Notes under the pieces: generated by a model
Told to the model about the DNA's origin: nothing
Seen by the model: the letters and a program-made list of their open reading frames with translations, nothing else
Database searches by the model: none
Assembly (NCBI GenBank): GCA_963920525.1
Contig: OY986436.1
Location: 94,991,342-95,055,341, forward strand
Direction of reading: 5' to 3'
Length of the DNA: 64,000 nt
Origin: Dichetophora obliterata
Lineage: Eukaryota > Arthropoda > Insecta > Diptera > Sciomyzidae
Part shown: positions 22,786 through 32,442 of the stretch, in pieces
How the letters are laid out: every line of letters begins with the position of its first letter
How positions within the stretch are numbered: position 1 is the first letter of the stretch
Program-made: the position numbers and the translations under genes

Positions 22786-23721
22786 TTAGTTGATCGAAGA
22801 CGAGGTAGCAGCGCTGACATCACATGTATAACTCCGTAGCTCATCCAAACTACTGATACAAATGCTGTCAGAATTTTTCTCTTTTCTGATGTACACGCTG
22901 CCCCGAAAGGAAAATGCATTAAATATGCTCTTCTGCCGTTTGCAAGTAATGGCAGCTTGCAAGAGTTTGCGGGTATCGATGTCAAGGCTCTCATGAAGGT
23001 AAATATTTATGTCGTAATCAAGCCCAGCATCCCTCAGGTTAATAGCAGATCTTGTGCGCCTCCGAAAATCGCCGAAAGCTTTGAGAACTCGATTTCTGTC
23101 ACCAGCTGACAAGTACTTTATTATGACAATTGAGCTCTGAGTGCTCTGGCTTGACTTTACCCTAAAAATATCCCTTATAAGAGGAGGTTGAAAGCCAATG
23201 TAGTGGCAAATGCGGTTGAAAATGCTCTTCAAGTTTTCATCATTTGACGCTGGCAGACCAAACAAAACGGCATCAGAAGAGAAATCAGCAACCTTTTTGT
23301 TGTTAGCGTTGATGCTGATCGAGTTATCTCTTGAGAGTTCCATCTCATCACAGCGACGTTTAAGATCACTTATTTCACCCTCCAGCAGAACAATTTTCTT
23401 GCCCAACTCACTGCAAACAGTATTAAGAACATTTACTTCAGTCTCTATTGCTTTTGAGAATCTAGTTTCGACGCTTGCAATTTCCTCTGCTAGCTGTCTG
23501 TAAGAGCTCTCATACTTAGAGATCAGTTCATCTCTAAGTAGATGCATATCCCTTCTAAAATTAGCGCAAAGCCTCTCTTCCATTTCGAGCATCAGAGCAC
23601 GAAAAGATTTCGAAGAGGTATCAGCATTCAAAAGTTTTGGCGTGTTGTTGTTGTCCTCTTTGTTGTTAAAGCGATGAGACATCTGTTGTTGTTGGCGCGT
23701 TAAACGTGGTGAAGGCGACAT
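22786..23721 (-). CDS. LINE ORF1 protein with coiled coil
   Basis: The ATG at 23721 is the first in the LINE (the frame is open further upstream only because it fuses with Gypsy gag past 23832). About 311 residues. Roughly residues 40-140 form a heptad-rich coiled coil (MEERLCANFRRDMHLL through ELGKKIVLLEGEISDL). The second half has a LFGLPAS block and a DINIYLHESLD block followed by FRGSVYIRKEKNS, a layout like the ORF1 proteins of CR1-type LINEs, which bind the element RNA. It appears uninterrupted to its stop at 22786. Whether it is expressed is unknown because ORF2 is broken. Confidence 0.72.
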   Translation of the reverse strand: MSPSPRLTRQQQQMSHRFNNKEDNNNTPKLLNADTSSKSFRALMLEMEERLCANFRRDMHLLRDELISKYESSYRQLAEEIASVETRFSKAIETEVNVLNTVCSELGKKIVLLEGEISDLKRRCDEMELSRDNSISINANNKKVADFSSDAVLFGLPASNDENLKSIFNRICHYIGFQPPLIRDIFRVKSSQSTQSSIVIIKYLSAGDRNRVLKAFGDFRRRTRSAINLRDAGLDYDINIYLHESLDIDTRKLLQAAITCKRQKSIFNAFSFRGSVYIRKEKNSDSICISSLDELRSYTCDVSAATSSSIN

Positions 23722-23837
23722 AGTAGGAATTAGAGATAGTAGTAGCAGCCGCTGAGTGGGAGAAGACGACCAGAGAAAAGAACACACGTAAAACTGCCGA
23801 AACTTGCAACAACCGAAAATTAAAGAAAGTGTTCTAT

Positions 23838-24431
23838 AAGTTCTATATTCTGTATCAACACCTTTTGAGAAAATATTGAGCGCCATGCTCTCATTCATTT
23901 TGTATACCGCATCTTTTCCGTCCTTACTAGGATTTTCTAGACTTTTTATTTCATAAGAACTCAGCTGTTCTAAAAGTTCTACCAATTTTTCTCTGAATGC
24001 TGCTATTGGCATATTGTTTGTTTTAACGAACTAAATTAATTTAATATTTGTTGTAAATTTTTTGGATTTGGGTACGATTTTTCCAATAAAGTTTTTTATT
24101 CCGCCAAAGTAGAAGGCCGGTTTGAACGTCCAAATATGGTGCGTACTTGGGTGGTTAATTTAAAATTATAAATATATTTAACAAAAATTTCCTTATCATC
24201 ATCCTTCACTAAATCATGCAATAATTCTGCTTGTACAATAAAATACTCTAATCCATTATAGTTTCCTTTAAAAACTTGTAGGTTTTTACCTACCATATTA
24301 ATGTCGAAATTTAACATTTTTGGCGAAATTTTCTCTTCCTCCCAAATGTTTGATAAATCTAAATCTATAGAAACAATTTCCTTTAAACTTTTTGTATTTA
24401 CTTTTATAATTAAATAATTTATTAAATTCAC
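23838..24431 (-). pseudogene. Gypsy gag, N-terminal part
   Basis: 24431-24096 contains a VFKGNYNGLEYFIVQAELLHDL segment, the capsid N-domain pattern seen in many insect Gypsy gags, followed by GRSNRPSTLAE and a frame break near 24095. A second open part starting at 24012 (FREKLVELLEQL) runs up to the LINE junction at 23832. Stops and a frame change make the protein non-functional. Confidence 0.72.
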
Positions 24432-24660
24432 AATTTCATAATAAAGATTGTTGAATTTTACTTTTAAAATTTGACAATCTTCATTGTCTTCAATATTCTC
24501 TGTTTCAACTTCTATATTTTTAAAAAAATTCTACTTGCCTTTTACGTATTCACTACTGTATTTTCTGTTTTTACTTTTCTTAAAGTTTAATATAAATTTT
24601 TCTAATATTAAAATGTTTCTTTCAATTATTTCCATATAAATTTTTTTTGTAATAGATTAA

Positions 24661-24770
24661 TAGGCTTATTACGGTTCACAGCAATACACTGCAGTGTCTT
24701 ATTTTAAGTATAAGCAATGCACACAATAAAAGCAGAAATTACTCTTGTGTTGTGAACCGTAATAGGCCTA
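24661..24770. mobile_element. 110-bp MITE with TAA target duplication
   Basis: TAGGCTTATTACGGTTCACA at 24661 is matched by the inverse of TGTGAACCGTAATAGGCCTA ending at 24770, with one mismatch. TAA flanks both ends (24658-24660, 24771-24773). A TAA/TTA three-base duplication suggests a PIF/Harbinger-type mobiliser. It lies in the Gypsy leader. Confidence 0.78.
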
Positions 24771-24773
24771 TAA

Positions 24774-25639
24774 GTTATCTATATTTTAATTCGTATGAAT
24801 CACCCTGTGGTAGTACCAACATATAGAACAAGTGTTACTATAAGATAGTAAACAAAAGAAAACGAAGAACTAAATGACGTTTTAGTTCTTGAATGAAATT
24901 GGAGCCGGTCGCGTGTGCGTATATTAAATAGAAAAAAGAAATCAGTTAAAAATATATAAAAGTGAATTTAATTTAAATAATTTAATTGTTTTTATAGTTT
25001 TTCGCATAATTTGTTTTACGTTAATACTCGACATTACGTATATTTACCAAAATATGTGCATTTAGTGTTAGAAAAAAAATTTAGCATTGTCGGTCAAAGG
25101 AAAAAAAAACAATGCGAAAAAGAAAAGAAAGACTTTCAAGTGCAGAAAAAATTAAACTTAAAAAAATGCAACAATTGTAAAGCAAAAAAAATGTATGTAT
25201 GTGTGTGTGTAGTGTTAATTTTTGTTTTGATGCTCCAAAATAATGTGAACTGAAAAAATTGATTAAATGTTGTTCTGTTTTATATATATTTATAATGATT
25301 TTATATTCATGATAAAAAATTTTTTTTTATAATTCGATTCATAGATTAAAAAATATATTAAAAAAAAAAAATAAAATGAAATATTGGTTATTTGGGTTGT
25401 TGTTGCTGCTTCGGCTGGTTCTACGCATCGTTAATGTGTTTATGGTTGATTTCGTTGTTGTTATTTATTTTTGATGTTATTGTTGTTTTTTGTTGCATCG
25501 ACTGCTCCTTACGCATCTGATTGCCGTTGGTACTCTTCAATGTAACTACGCGACTGAATTTCTATGCGCTCACGACAGCATTGCGTTTTGCCGTCGGCAA
25601 AAATATTTTTTTTACCGCCTGCATTGATTCTTTGGTCCG
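24774..25639 (-). other. Gypsy 5' leader, non-coding
   Basis: Between gag and the primer binding site, AT-rich with no long frame in element orientation. Contains GTT/GTTGTT-rich sequence around 25390-25500. Confidence 0.55.
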
Positions 25640-25657
25640 TGTTGGGCAGGATCGCCA
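25640..25657 (-). other. Gypsy primer binding site
   Basis: On the minus strand TGGCGATCCTGCCCAACA begins directly at the end of the 5' LTR. TGG at this place is complementary to a tRNA CCA end. I cannot name the primer tRNA without a tRNA comparison. Confidence 0.8.
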
Positions 25658-26650
25658 TGTAATGTTAGACGCGCGTCTTTTACTTATACGCGGCTTACAC
25701 GTTTTACGCGAATTAAAAGCTATACGCGGTTTTTATTATAAGGGTTCTCATCTAAGCATGTAAAAATGTAAACATGTGTAGCATTTAAACTTTTGATGAG
25801 CGTTAAAGTGTAAATAGCGTAAATGTCGACAAAATGGCGGCTGCGGCTACGACAACATTGTGACTTTTTTACATTTTAAACCTTTTAAAAACCTTCTTTA
25901 GCATAGAAAAATAAATAAAACTTGTTCATATTTACTCTAACTACTTTAAATATGTAATGATTAGCGCCAAAGGCAACCCTCATTCACACACGTAGATTTA
26001 CATGCTAGTTTACACTACAAAATGGGCTCGGAAATGATGTAAACTGTAAACACAAGGCTTACAATGTTTACGGGTCAATTACATGCTTAGATGAGAACCC
26101 TTAATAATACGCGTTTATTATTTTTGCCAGCGCTTAAGAGCGCTACTGGCCAGTTTAAAAAAAAAAGATTCTTTAGCGCCGTCACCCAAAGGTGCCTTCA
26201 GGCGCTTTAGAATCAAAATAAAGAGCAATCAGTTTAAAGCTCAAAACTTAAGCGATTTTATTTTTAAATTTTCTTCGGCTTATAAAGCTAAATAACAGTA
26301 TTTTTTAGACTTAAAATAAATACAAAAATTAAATATATATCTAACATAATATAATCGTAACTAAGTAGAACATTAGTTTATGTAGTCATTGTAATGTAGT
26401 TATGTAGTGTAATTATGTAAACATAAAGCGCACTGACTTTATTGATGTGCAAGCGAGTAAGAATGTAAATAATAGTTATGTGTTTGTTTTGTTTGTTTGC
26501 TACATAAATGTGATTAGGCTACGTTTATAGAAATGTTAAGTTTGTAGAATAGATCTTTATGTTTTAAATGTTTATAAATAATAAGTGCATTAAATTAATG
26601 TGTTTAAGTTGCAGTTATAAGTTGCAATGTTTAGACTGGAGTGCACTACA
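25658..26650 (-). repeat. Gypsy 5' LTR, interrupted by a MITE
   Basis: In element orientation it begins TGTAGTGCACTCC at 26650 and ends AACATTACA at 25658. Without the MITE at 25741-26101 it is about 630 bp, against 619 bp for the 3' LTR; differences are scattered and include a short duplication near 26620. Both LTRs share the TACGCGG cluster. Confidence 0.92.
25741..26101. mobile_element. 361-bp MITE inside the LTR
   Basis: AGGGTTCTCATCTAAGCATG at 25741 and the inverse CATGCTTAGATGAGAACCCT ending at 26101 are perfect inverted repeats, continuing a few bases inwards. TA borders both ends (25739-25740 and 26102-26103), although neighbouring A/T bases leave the exact duplication open. The other LTR has the uninterrupted sequence, which confirms it as a later insertion. 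No coding capacity. Confidence 0.88.
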
Positions 26651-26654
26651 GTAT

Positions 26655-27448
26655 ATAATGTTATCTATTGTACTGGAAAAGAACTTGTTCTTATTTGTAC
26701 TCATTTTTATATCTCATAAAATAAATAAATTATCCCAATATCTCTTATCAATCAAAAGTTATAACTGAACATGTATTTTTTCATAATTTGCTTATCTATA
26801 TCTATAAAACTCATTTTCGGTTAGTTTGTTTGTTTTTTTGATTTTTATAAAAATCTAAATAGCTGGTCTGATTTTGCTCAAATTTCGTACATACATATAT
26901 TACTTCGCTGCTCAAAGCAGTTGTTGCGACACAGCCTAGCAAACCCCCTTTGCTAAATATTGTGATTTAAACAATCACTTTTTTCTGTTCTGTATCGAAT
27001 TTAAAATTTTTAATGAAAATTAATTAGTAAGCCGAAAGCCTTTGTTGCTAGTGCTGCTGATTTTGTATTATAATTACTTATAGTTGTAATTTACGTTTTA
27101 AAAATAAAAAAATAAAAATAATGAAAACGACATATTAATAGTATTTAAATTTTGAAAAGTTATGGTACTTAAGAATTACAAGAATGAAAAGTGTTAACGA
27201 AATCATTTATACAATAAGATTTAGTGCACCATGAACATTTGACTTCAGAAACTTTATCACATAAATAACAATTTTGGTTTGATACATTTAAAAAACAGTA
27301 TTTTACTGGATTAACAAAACAATCGAGTTTTTCTATATATATCCAGATTTATACCAAGAATATTTAAACTAATTTAGATAACGAGATGAAGAAAATTGAT
27401 TAGGTGTTAGTGACTGTTTTTTTATAATTGCGTTGCGGTGAAATAGTT
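26655..27448. other. AT-rich host or old-repeat sequence, nothing firm
   Basis: A TCTATATCTATAAAACTC at about 26793 resembles a Helitron 5' end, but no matching 3' end follows. No coding frame recognised. Confidence 0.3.
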
Positions 27449-27747
27449 GGCCAATCCACAGTTCATTGTAATGTTTTAATATATTAATATTTTAATATAC
27501 TAATTTCTTTCAACTGTGAGCACAACTTTAGTGAAAAGTATTGATTTGCAGTTTCAAAACAGCGCTGGAATCTTTACTATGCACTTTAGATGTTTTGGAT
27601 TTTATTAAAAGTTAATTAACTCAAATTAATATTCAGTTTTATTGAAAACTTAATCAAAATTATTTACCAGGCAACTATTTTTTATTCACGTAAAACAGCT
27701 GTTCATGAAATAACAGAAACCATAATTAGCATGAACTGTGAATTGCC
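27449..27747. mobile_element. Possible ~300-bp MITE
   Basis: GGCCAATCCACAGTTCAT at 27449 resembles the inverse of ATGAACTGTGAATTGCC ending at 27747, with about two mismatches over 18 bases. No TSD found. Tentative. Confidence 0.33.
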
Positions 27748-28308
27748 TAAGTGTTATATTAGACTTTTAAAGAAGAATTTTATATGATTAATGTTTGACA
27801 AAATTTTTTCAGGATCTTAAACAAAAAACATTATGCGGTTGATGCATGCCTGTTGTGCTTTTTGGAATTTGTAATGTGGTTATCCATTTTCCACCTCCAT
27901 ATTGTGTAGTCACAGTGTACGAAGACTGACCTGTCTTGGCGTCTATTTTTAGAATAGTTTTCTCACAATCAGAAATATTTGGCAGAAACACACTTTTTCC
28001 CAGTTTTTAAAGTGTTCTAGAATGTAGTTTGTGAGTTATTTAATCAATTTAATTATATGTTACGAACGAAAGAAGCCTGTTGCTTCTTTTAGCACATTAT
28101 AGATCGGTGAAAGTAGATGGCCAGCAGCACTGACAGTAGGCATTATAGTATATGAATGTGTGGTTGCCGAAAATGACTACACATTGCATTCCACTTTTTT
28201 AATGCCTTAATATCCGAAATAATAAGTATATGTTTTTATAAAAGGTCAGAAGGACATATAAACATACCTCTTTGCATGAGCGTTCACAGGCGGATACATG
28301 CCCCTAGG

Positions 28309-28563
28309 CAATGAAAATTTTTTAAATATCTTCATATTAAATCAAAAAGCCGTAAGCTACAATTAAAAAATTTTACGGGATTTTAGGGATCTTAGAACTT
28401 TTTAATAAAAACGCCGTTTTTAGTTATAGGAGTGTAAAATTTAGCAGAAACATGTATTTTGATAAGGTACATCAATAATTATTGATTATAATCAATCAAA
28501 AAGTCGACTTTGAATTTATTGTAACTAACGGCTTTTTTGATTTTATATGACGATATTTTCATT
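28309..28563. mobile_element. ~255-bp MITE with ~52-bp inverted repeats
   Basis: From AATGAAAATTTTTTAAATAT at 28311 through AATCAAAAAGCCGTAAG, the sequence is the imperfect inverse of 28512-28563 (CTAACGGCTTTTTTGATTTT onwards). The centre has a small perfect hairpin, ATTGATTATAATCAAT near 28480. The mariner element begins three bases after its right end. Confidence 0.6.
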
Positions 28564-28566
28564 ATA

Positions 28567-30802
28567 CAGGGTGTCCCGTGTAAAAGTACGTATATTTACG
28601 GAGGTGAAAGAGGAGGTCAAGCTTAGCAAAAAATCGTATGGGAGGCTGGGTCTATTTTCACACCCTTAGGAGTTACGTGGTTAATTGTTATTTCATGACA
28701 TTGATGCATACTATTGTTTTTAGCCGAAAAACGAACTAAAATAAAACTTATTTTAAAAACTCATTTCAAAGGCAATTAATAATTAGCCTTTCTAACGATG
28801 TATCAACGAACCGACCCAACCTATCCATTACCGAGCTGTGCTCGTGTGAAGATTAAATAAATCCGTTGAACTACAAAATTTTCACTTTGAGCACAATTTT
28901 CTCAAAATTTCGCGTGATAAATCAAAATTTTTTACTTCAAAAATTTTACTAAATTGAAAACACATTGAGCTAATACTTTTTATTAAGGTATTGCTTGTTT
29001 TTTATAGAGTGCGAAGGTTGTTTTTTGCATAAATGGTAACCCTGGTGAATTAAAATTACAAGCAACAAGTTAAACATACTTTTAACGGTACTTTCTTTTG
29101 GTATACAGAAATGGTGAGTTTCGTGGTGTTTATTTGAATGTTTCAACAGTTTGATAATTTTAAAGCAGTTAATTATAAAAAGTGCAGAAAAAATAAGAAA
29201 TGTCTGCTTACAGTTTCGAAGAATATGCTGACATTTTGTTTGTACACGGACTGTGCGATGGGAGCGAAGTACTAGCACAAAGTGAATAACGCCATAGATT
29301 TCCCACTCGTCGTGTTCCAAATGGAAGAACATTTTCTGCAGTTTATAGAAGAGTTCGGCAAACAGGGTCTGTTGTGACGAATAGACGTAATGGACAAATG
29401 AGAACTATTCTTAACGTCGATGACTCGGAGAGCATTTTGAACATTATCCGCAACAATCCAACAATAAGCCTTCGGCGAATTTCTGTAATGTTAGGTCTTC
29501 CTAAATCTACCATTTGGAATTTTATTCACAAGGAAAAGCTCCATCCCTACCACTACACACCGTTGCAAGAAATCTTCCAAGAAGATTATTTTCCAAGACT
29601 GCAATTTTGTAATTGGTTACAAGATAATCATTTAGAAAGCAGAAACTTCTACCTGTCACGAATTTTGTGGACTGACGAGTCACAATTCACAAAAGATGGA
29701 TGCTTTAATTTCCACAACCTTCATCACTGGGCCATCAAAATCCTCACCTGACTCGTCGAAATTCTTCACAAGTGAAGTTTAGTGTGAATCTTTAGGCGGG
29801 AATATTTGACAACCAACAAATTGGACTATTTTTTTTTAATTCAAACGAATGCAGAAGTCTATTTAAATTTTCTTTGCGATACTCTACCAGAGCTATTAGA
29901 AAATGTACCTTTACGTAATAGAAGCGGTATTATCTTGCAACATGATGGAGCTCCGCCCCATTACAGTAGAATTGTTAAAGATTGGTTAAATAGAAACTAA
30001 GAATTTAATAGAAGCTGGATTGGAAGAAATGGCCCAATTAGATGGCCTCCAGATAACCCGACTTGACTCCACTTGATTTTTATTTGTGGGGACGATTAAA
30101 AGAAGTCGTATATGCAGAACAACTGACATCGAGAGAGCAGTTGATCGAAAAAATCAATTCAGCTGCTTCTATTGTAGGCCAATAGCTGCAAGCAATTAAT
30201 CTCAAACACGCAATAAGGCGAAGAATAATGTATCGCATCCAAAATAATGGAGGTCTCTTTGAACAGTTCTTATAGTTCTTTGTTTTACAAAGTACAATTA
30301 TGTAGAAGATAATATCATTATGTTTTCAATTTAGTAAAATTCTTGAAGTTCAACTAACTTTGTTATTTTTGAAGATTTGTTGATGATTTTGATGTCGTTG
30401 AAAATAAAATTAAACAAAACACAAATTTGATTTAAAAAAATTTTGATTTATTACGAGAAATTTTGAGAAAATTGTGCTCAAACTTTAAATATTGTAGTTT
30501 CAACGGATTTATTTCATCTTCACACGAGCACAGCTCGATAATGGATAGGTAAGGTGGATGCGTTGCTACACCGTTGGTTAGAAAGGCCAATTCATTGCCT
30601 TTGAAATGAGCACTTAAAATAAGTTTTATATGAGTTCGTTTTTTGGCTAGAAACAATAGTATGCATCAAAGTCATGAAATAACAGTTAACCCCGTAACTC
30701 CTAAGGGTGTGAAAATAGGCCTCCCTCCCACACGATTTTTTGCTAAACTTGACCTCCTCTTTCACCTCCGTAAATATTCGCACTCTTACTCGGGACACCC
30801 TG
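28567..30802 (+). mobile_element. Mariner-superfamily transposon, probable DD41D type, with ~370-bp TIRs
   Basis: CAGGGTGTCCCGTGTAAAAG starts after TA (28565-28566) and the inverse, CTCGGGACACCCTG, ends before TA (30803-30804). The inverted repeats run from 28567 to about 28935 and from about 30433 to 30802, at roughly 85 percent identity by eye, unusually long for mariner relatives. Internal 1.5 kb carries a broken transposase. Length 2236 bp. Confidence 0.88.
29200..30270 (+). pseudogene. Mariner-superfamily transposase, broken
   Basis: The start is ATG 29200 (MSAYSFEEYADILFVHGLC); an in-frame TAA occurs at 29287-29289, and the frame then stays open to 29751. It contains an HTH region (TISLRRISVMLGLPKSTIWNFI) and the first catalytic Asp in ILWTDESQFT near 29675. 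After a frame change, ILQHDGAPPHYSRIVKDWLN (second Asp) lies at 29930-29995. A WIGRNGPIRWPP block and PLDFYLWGRLKE follow about 40 residues later in another frame, giving the third Asp about 41 residues from the second. That spacing and the PLDF motif fit the DD41D (rosa-like) group; the frame break makes the count approximate. Confidence 0.8.
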
Positions 30803-30812
30803 TATATGTTAA

Positions 30813-32440
30813 CTAGCTGAAACCCGGCGCGTTGCTGCCAGTCTCCCTTGAATGTGTAAATTTATATCGAATACCTAATTCCGCCCATAAAATGTTACCA
30901 ATGAAACTGCATTTGTAAATTCAGCCCGAATACTAAATTTCATCGCTGTGCGACCTATAACTCCAAAGCTATTCGATAGCAAAAATTTGGGTTGTATGGG
31001 AGGTGTCACGTCCCCTTTTTCAAGGCCCTTCAAATGTAATCAATGAAACACAAATTTATGTTGTTTTGGAGGTGCAACGCTCCTTTTTCAACGCCCATAA
31101 AATGTATTCAGTAAAACTGCATGTGTAAATTAAGGTCGAATACTGAATTCCCACGCTGTGCGATCTATAACTTCAAAGATATTCGATATCGTATATTTCG
31201 GATATATGGCAGGTGCTATTCCCCCTTTACAAACGCTTTAAAATGTTATCAGTAAAACTGCATGTGAACATGAAGTTGAATACTGAATTCCAAATCTGTG
31301 CTTCCTACAATTCGAAAGCTATTCGATAGCACAAATTTGGGTTGTATGGGAGATGTCACGTTCCCTTTTTCAACACCCTTAAAATGTTATAATTAAAACT
31401 GCATGTGAATATGAAGTCGAATACTGAATTCCAAATTTGTGCGATCTGTAAACCCTAAGCTATTCGATATCGGAAATTTGGGTTGAATGGGAGGTGCATA
31501 AATGTTATCATTAAAACTGCATGTGTACATTAAGGTCGAATACTGAATTCTGACGCTGTGCGACAAATAACTCAATAGCTATTCGATATCGCAAATTTGA
31601 GTTAAATAAGAGGTGCCAATCGCCGTTGACAAACACCCATAAAATTTAATCAATGGAATGGCATGTGTACATTTAAGTCGAATACTGAATTCCGACGCTG
31701 TGCGACAAATAACTAAATAGCTATTCAAAAGCACAACTTTGGGTTGTATTGGAGGTGCCACCCCCTTTTACAACGCCCATAAAATGTTATCAATGAAACT
31801 GCATGTATAAATTGATGCCGAATACTAAATTCCGATGCTGTGCGACCTGTAACTCCAAAACAATTCGATATCGCAAGTTTTGCTTGCATCGGAGGTGCCA
31901 CTCCCTCTTGTTTTTTACTTCTATAAAATGTCATCAGTGAAACGACATGTATAAATTGTGGTTGAATACCGAATTTCGAGGCTGAGCAATCCATAACTCC
32001 AAAGAATTTTTATATCGCTTATTTTTTATATATATGTGGGTGGTAAGAGGAGGTGTGGCAGTTATAATTTAAACCATCTCGTACTCGAAACAAATCCACT
32101 GCCAAAACTTGAGCTCAATCGAGCCAGTAGTTTCGAAGTATTTGTATCTTTTCTTAAAAGTAGGCGTAGCTTTAGTTGTACCACGCCCATTTTTAGTGTA
32201 GTTACCGATAGTTATTAAACGATCTTAATTTCCAAATTTTTGTTGAATACGACAAAAACCGTCTAAAATATAGCATTTTTATTGATTGGTGGGCGGTTGA
32301 AGGGGGTGTGGCAACATTTTCTATTTCCTAAACCATTGCGTAGCAACTACAAACAAATCCGCAGAAGGAAGTATCCAATTTTGTCCAGTCGTTAACAAGT
32401 TTTAAGCATCCGAACAAATCACGATCCATTTTTATATACA
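30813..32440 (-). mobile_element. Non-autonomous Helitron, copy B
   Basis: The minus-strand 3' end, GGGTTTCAGCTAG, lies at 30813 next to host A/T. The body is the same satellite-type unit as in copy A, about nine units from 30840 to 32000, then a unique 5' region ending in TATATAAAAATGGATCG near 32430. The 5' terminus lacks the usual TC, or was trimmed when copy C arrived; it abuts the 3' end of copy C directly, so the two are head to tail. Confidence 0.75.
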
Positions 32441-32442
32441 TA

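Larger units (their letters stand above)
19580..23831 (-). mobile_element. Near full-length CR1/Jockey-group LINE inserted in Gypsy gag
   Basis: The element reads right to left: ORF1, then ORF2 with AP endonuclease and RT, then a short 3' end with a tail of AAAT-type repeats (19580-19604). TTCTAT is duplicated at 19574-19579 and 23832-23837. Length 4252 bp, close to complete. No poly(A) tail but a simple repeat, as in CR1 and relatives; the RT motifs (DFSKAFDKVNH, GVPQGSILGPLLF, YADDVQLY) fit the CR1/Jockey group rather than RTE or R-type LINEs. Clade-level placement is uncertain. Confidence 0.9.
12582..26650 (-). mobile_element. Gypsy-class LTR retrotransposon, dead, with at least six nested insertions
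   Basis: Two LTRs (12582-13200 and 25658-26650) flank gag-pol remains reading right to left. The host duplication is GTAT on both sides (12578-12581 and 26651-26654). A primer binding site and a polypurine tract are in the expected places. Gene order gag, protease, RT, RNase H, integrase places it in Gypsy rather than Copia or BEL. Removing the nested elements leaves about 7.4 kb, a usual Gypsy length. No env frame is visible between integrase and the 3' LTR. Frameshifts and stops are scattered through gag and pol. Confidence 0.92.

Noticed and set aside
26780..26830. Helitron-like 5' end TCTATATCTATAAAACTC
   Set aside because: No CTRR end or satellite unit follows on the plus strand, and such AT-rich starts occur by chance.
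27809..27991. 60-codon minus-strand frame with mixed composition
   Set aside because: It looks somewhat protein-like but has no recognisable motif, no splice signals and no neighbouring coding sequence.
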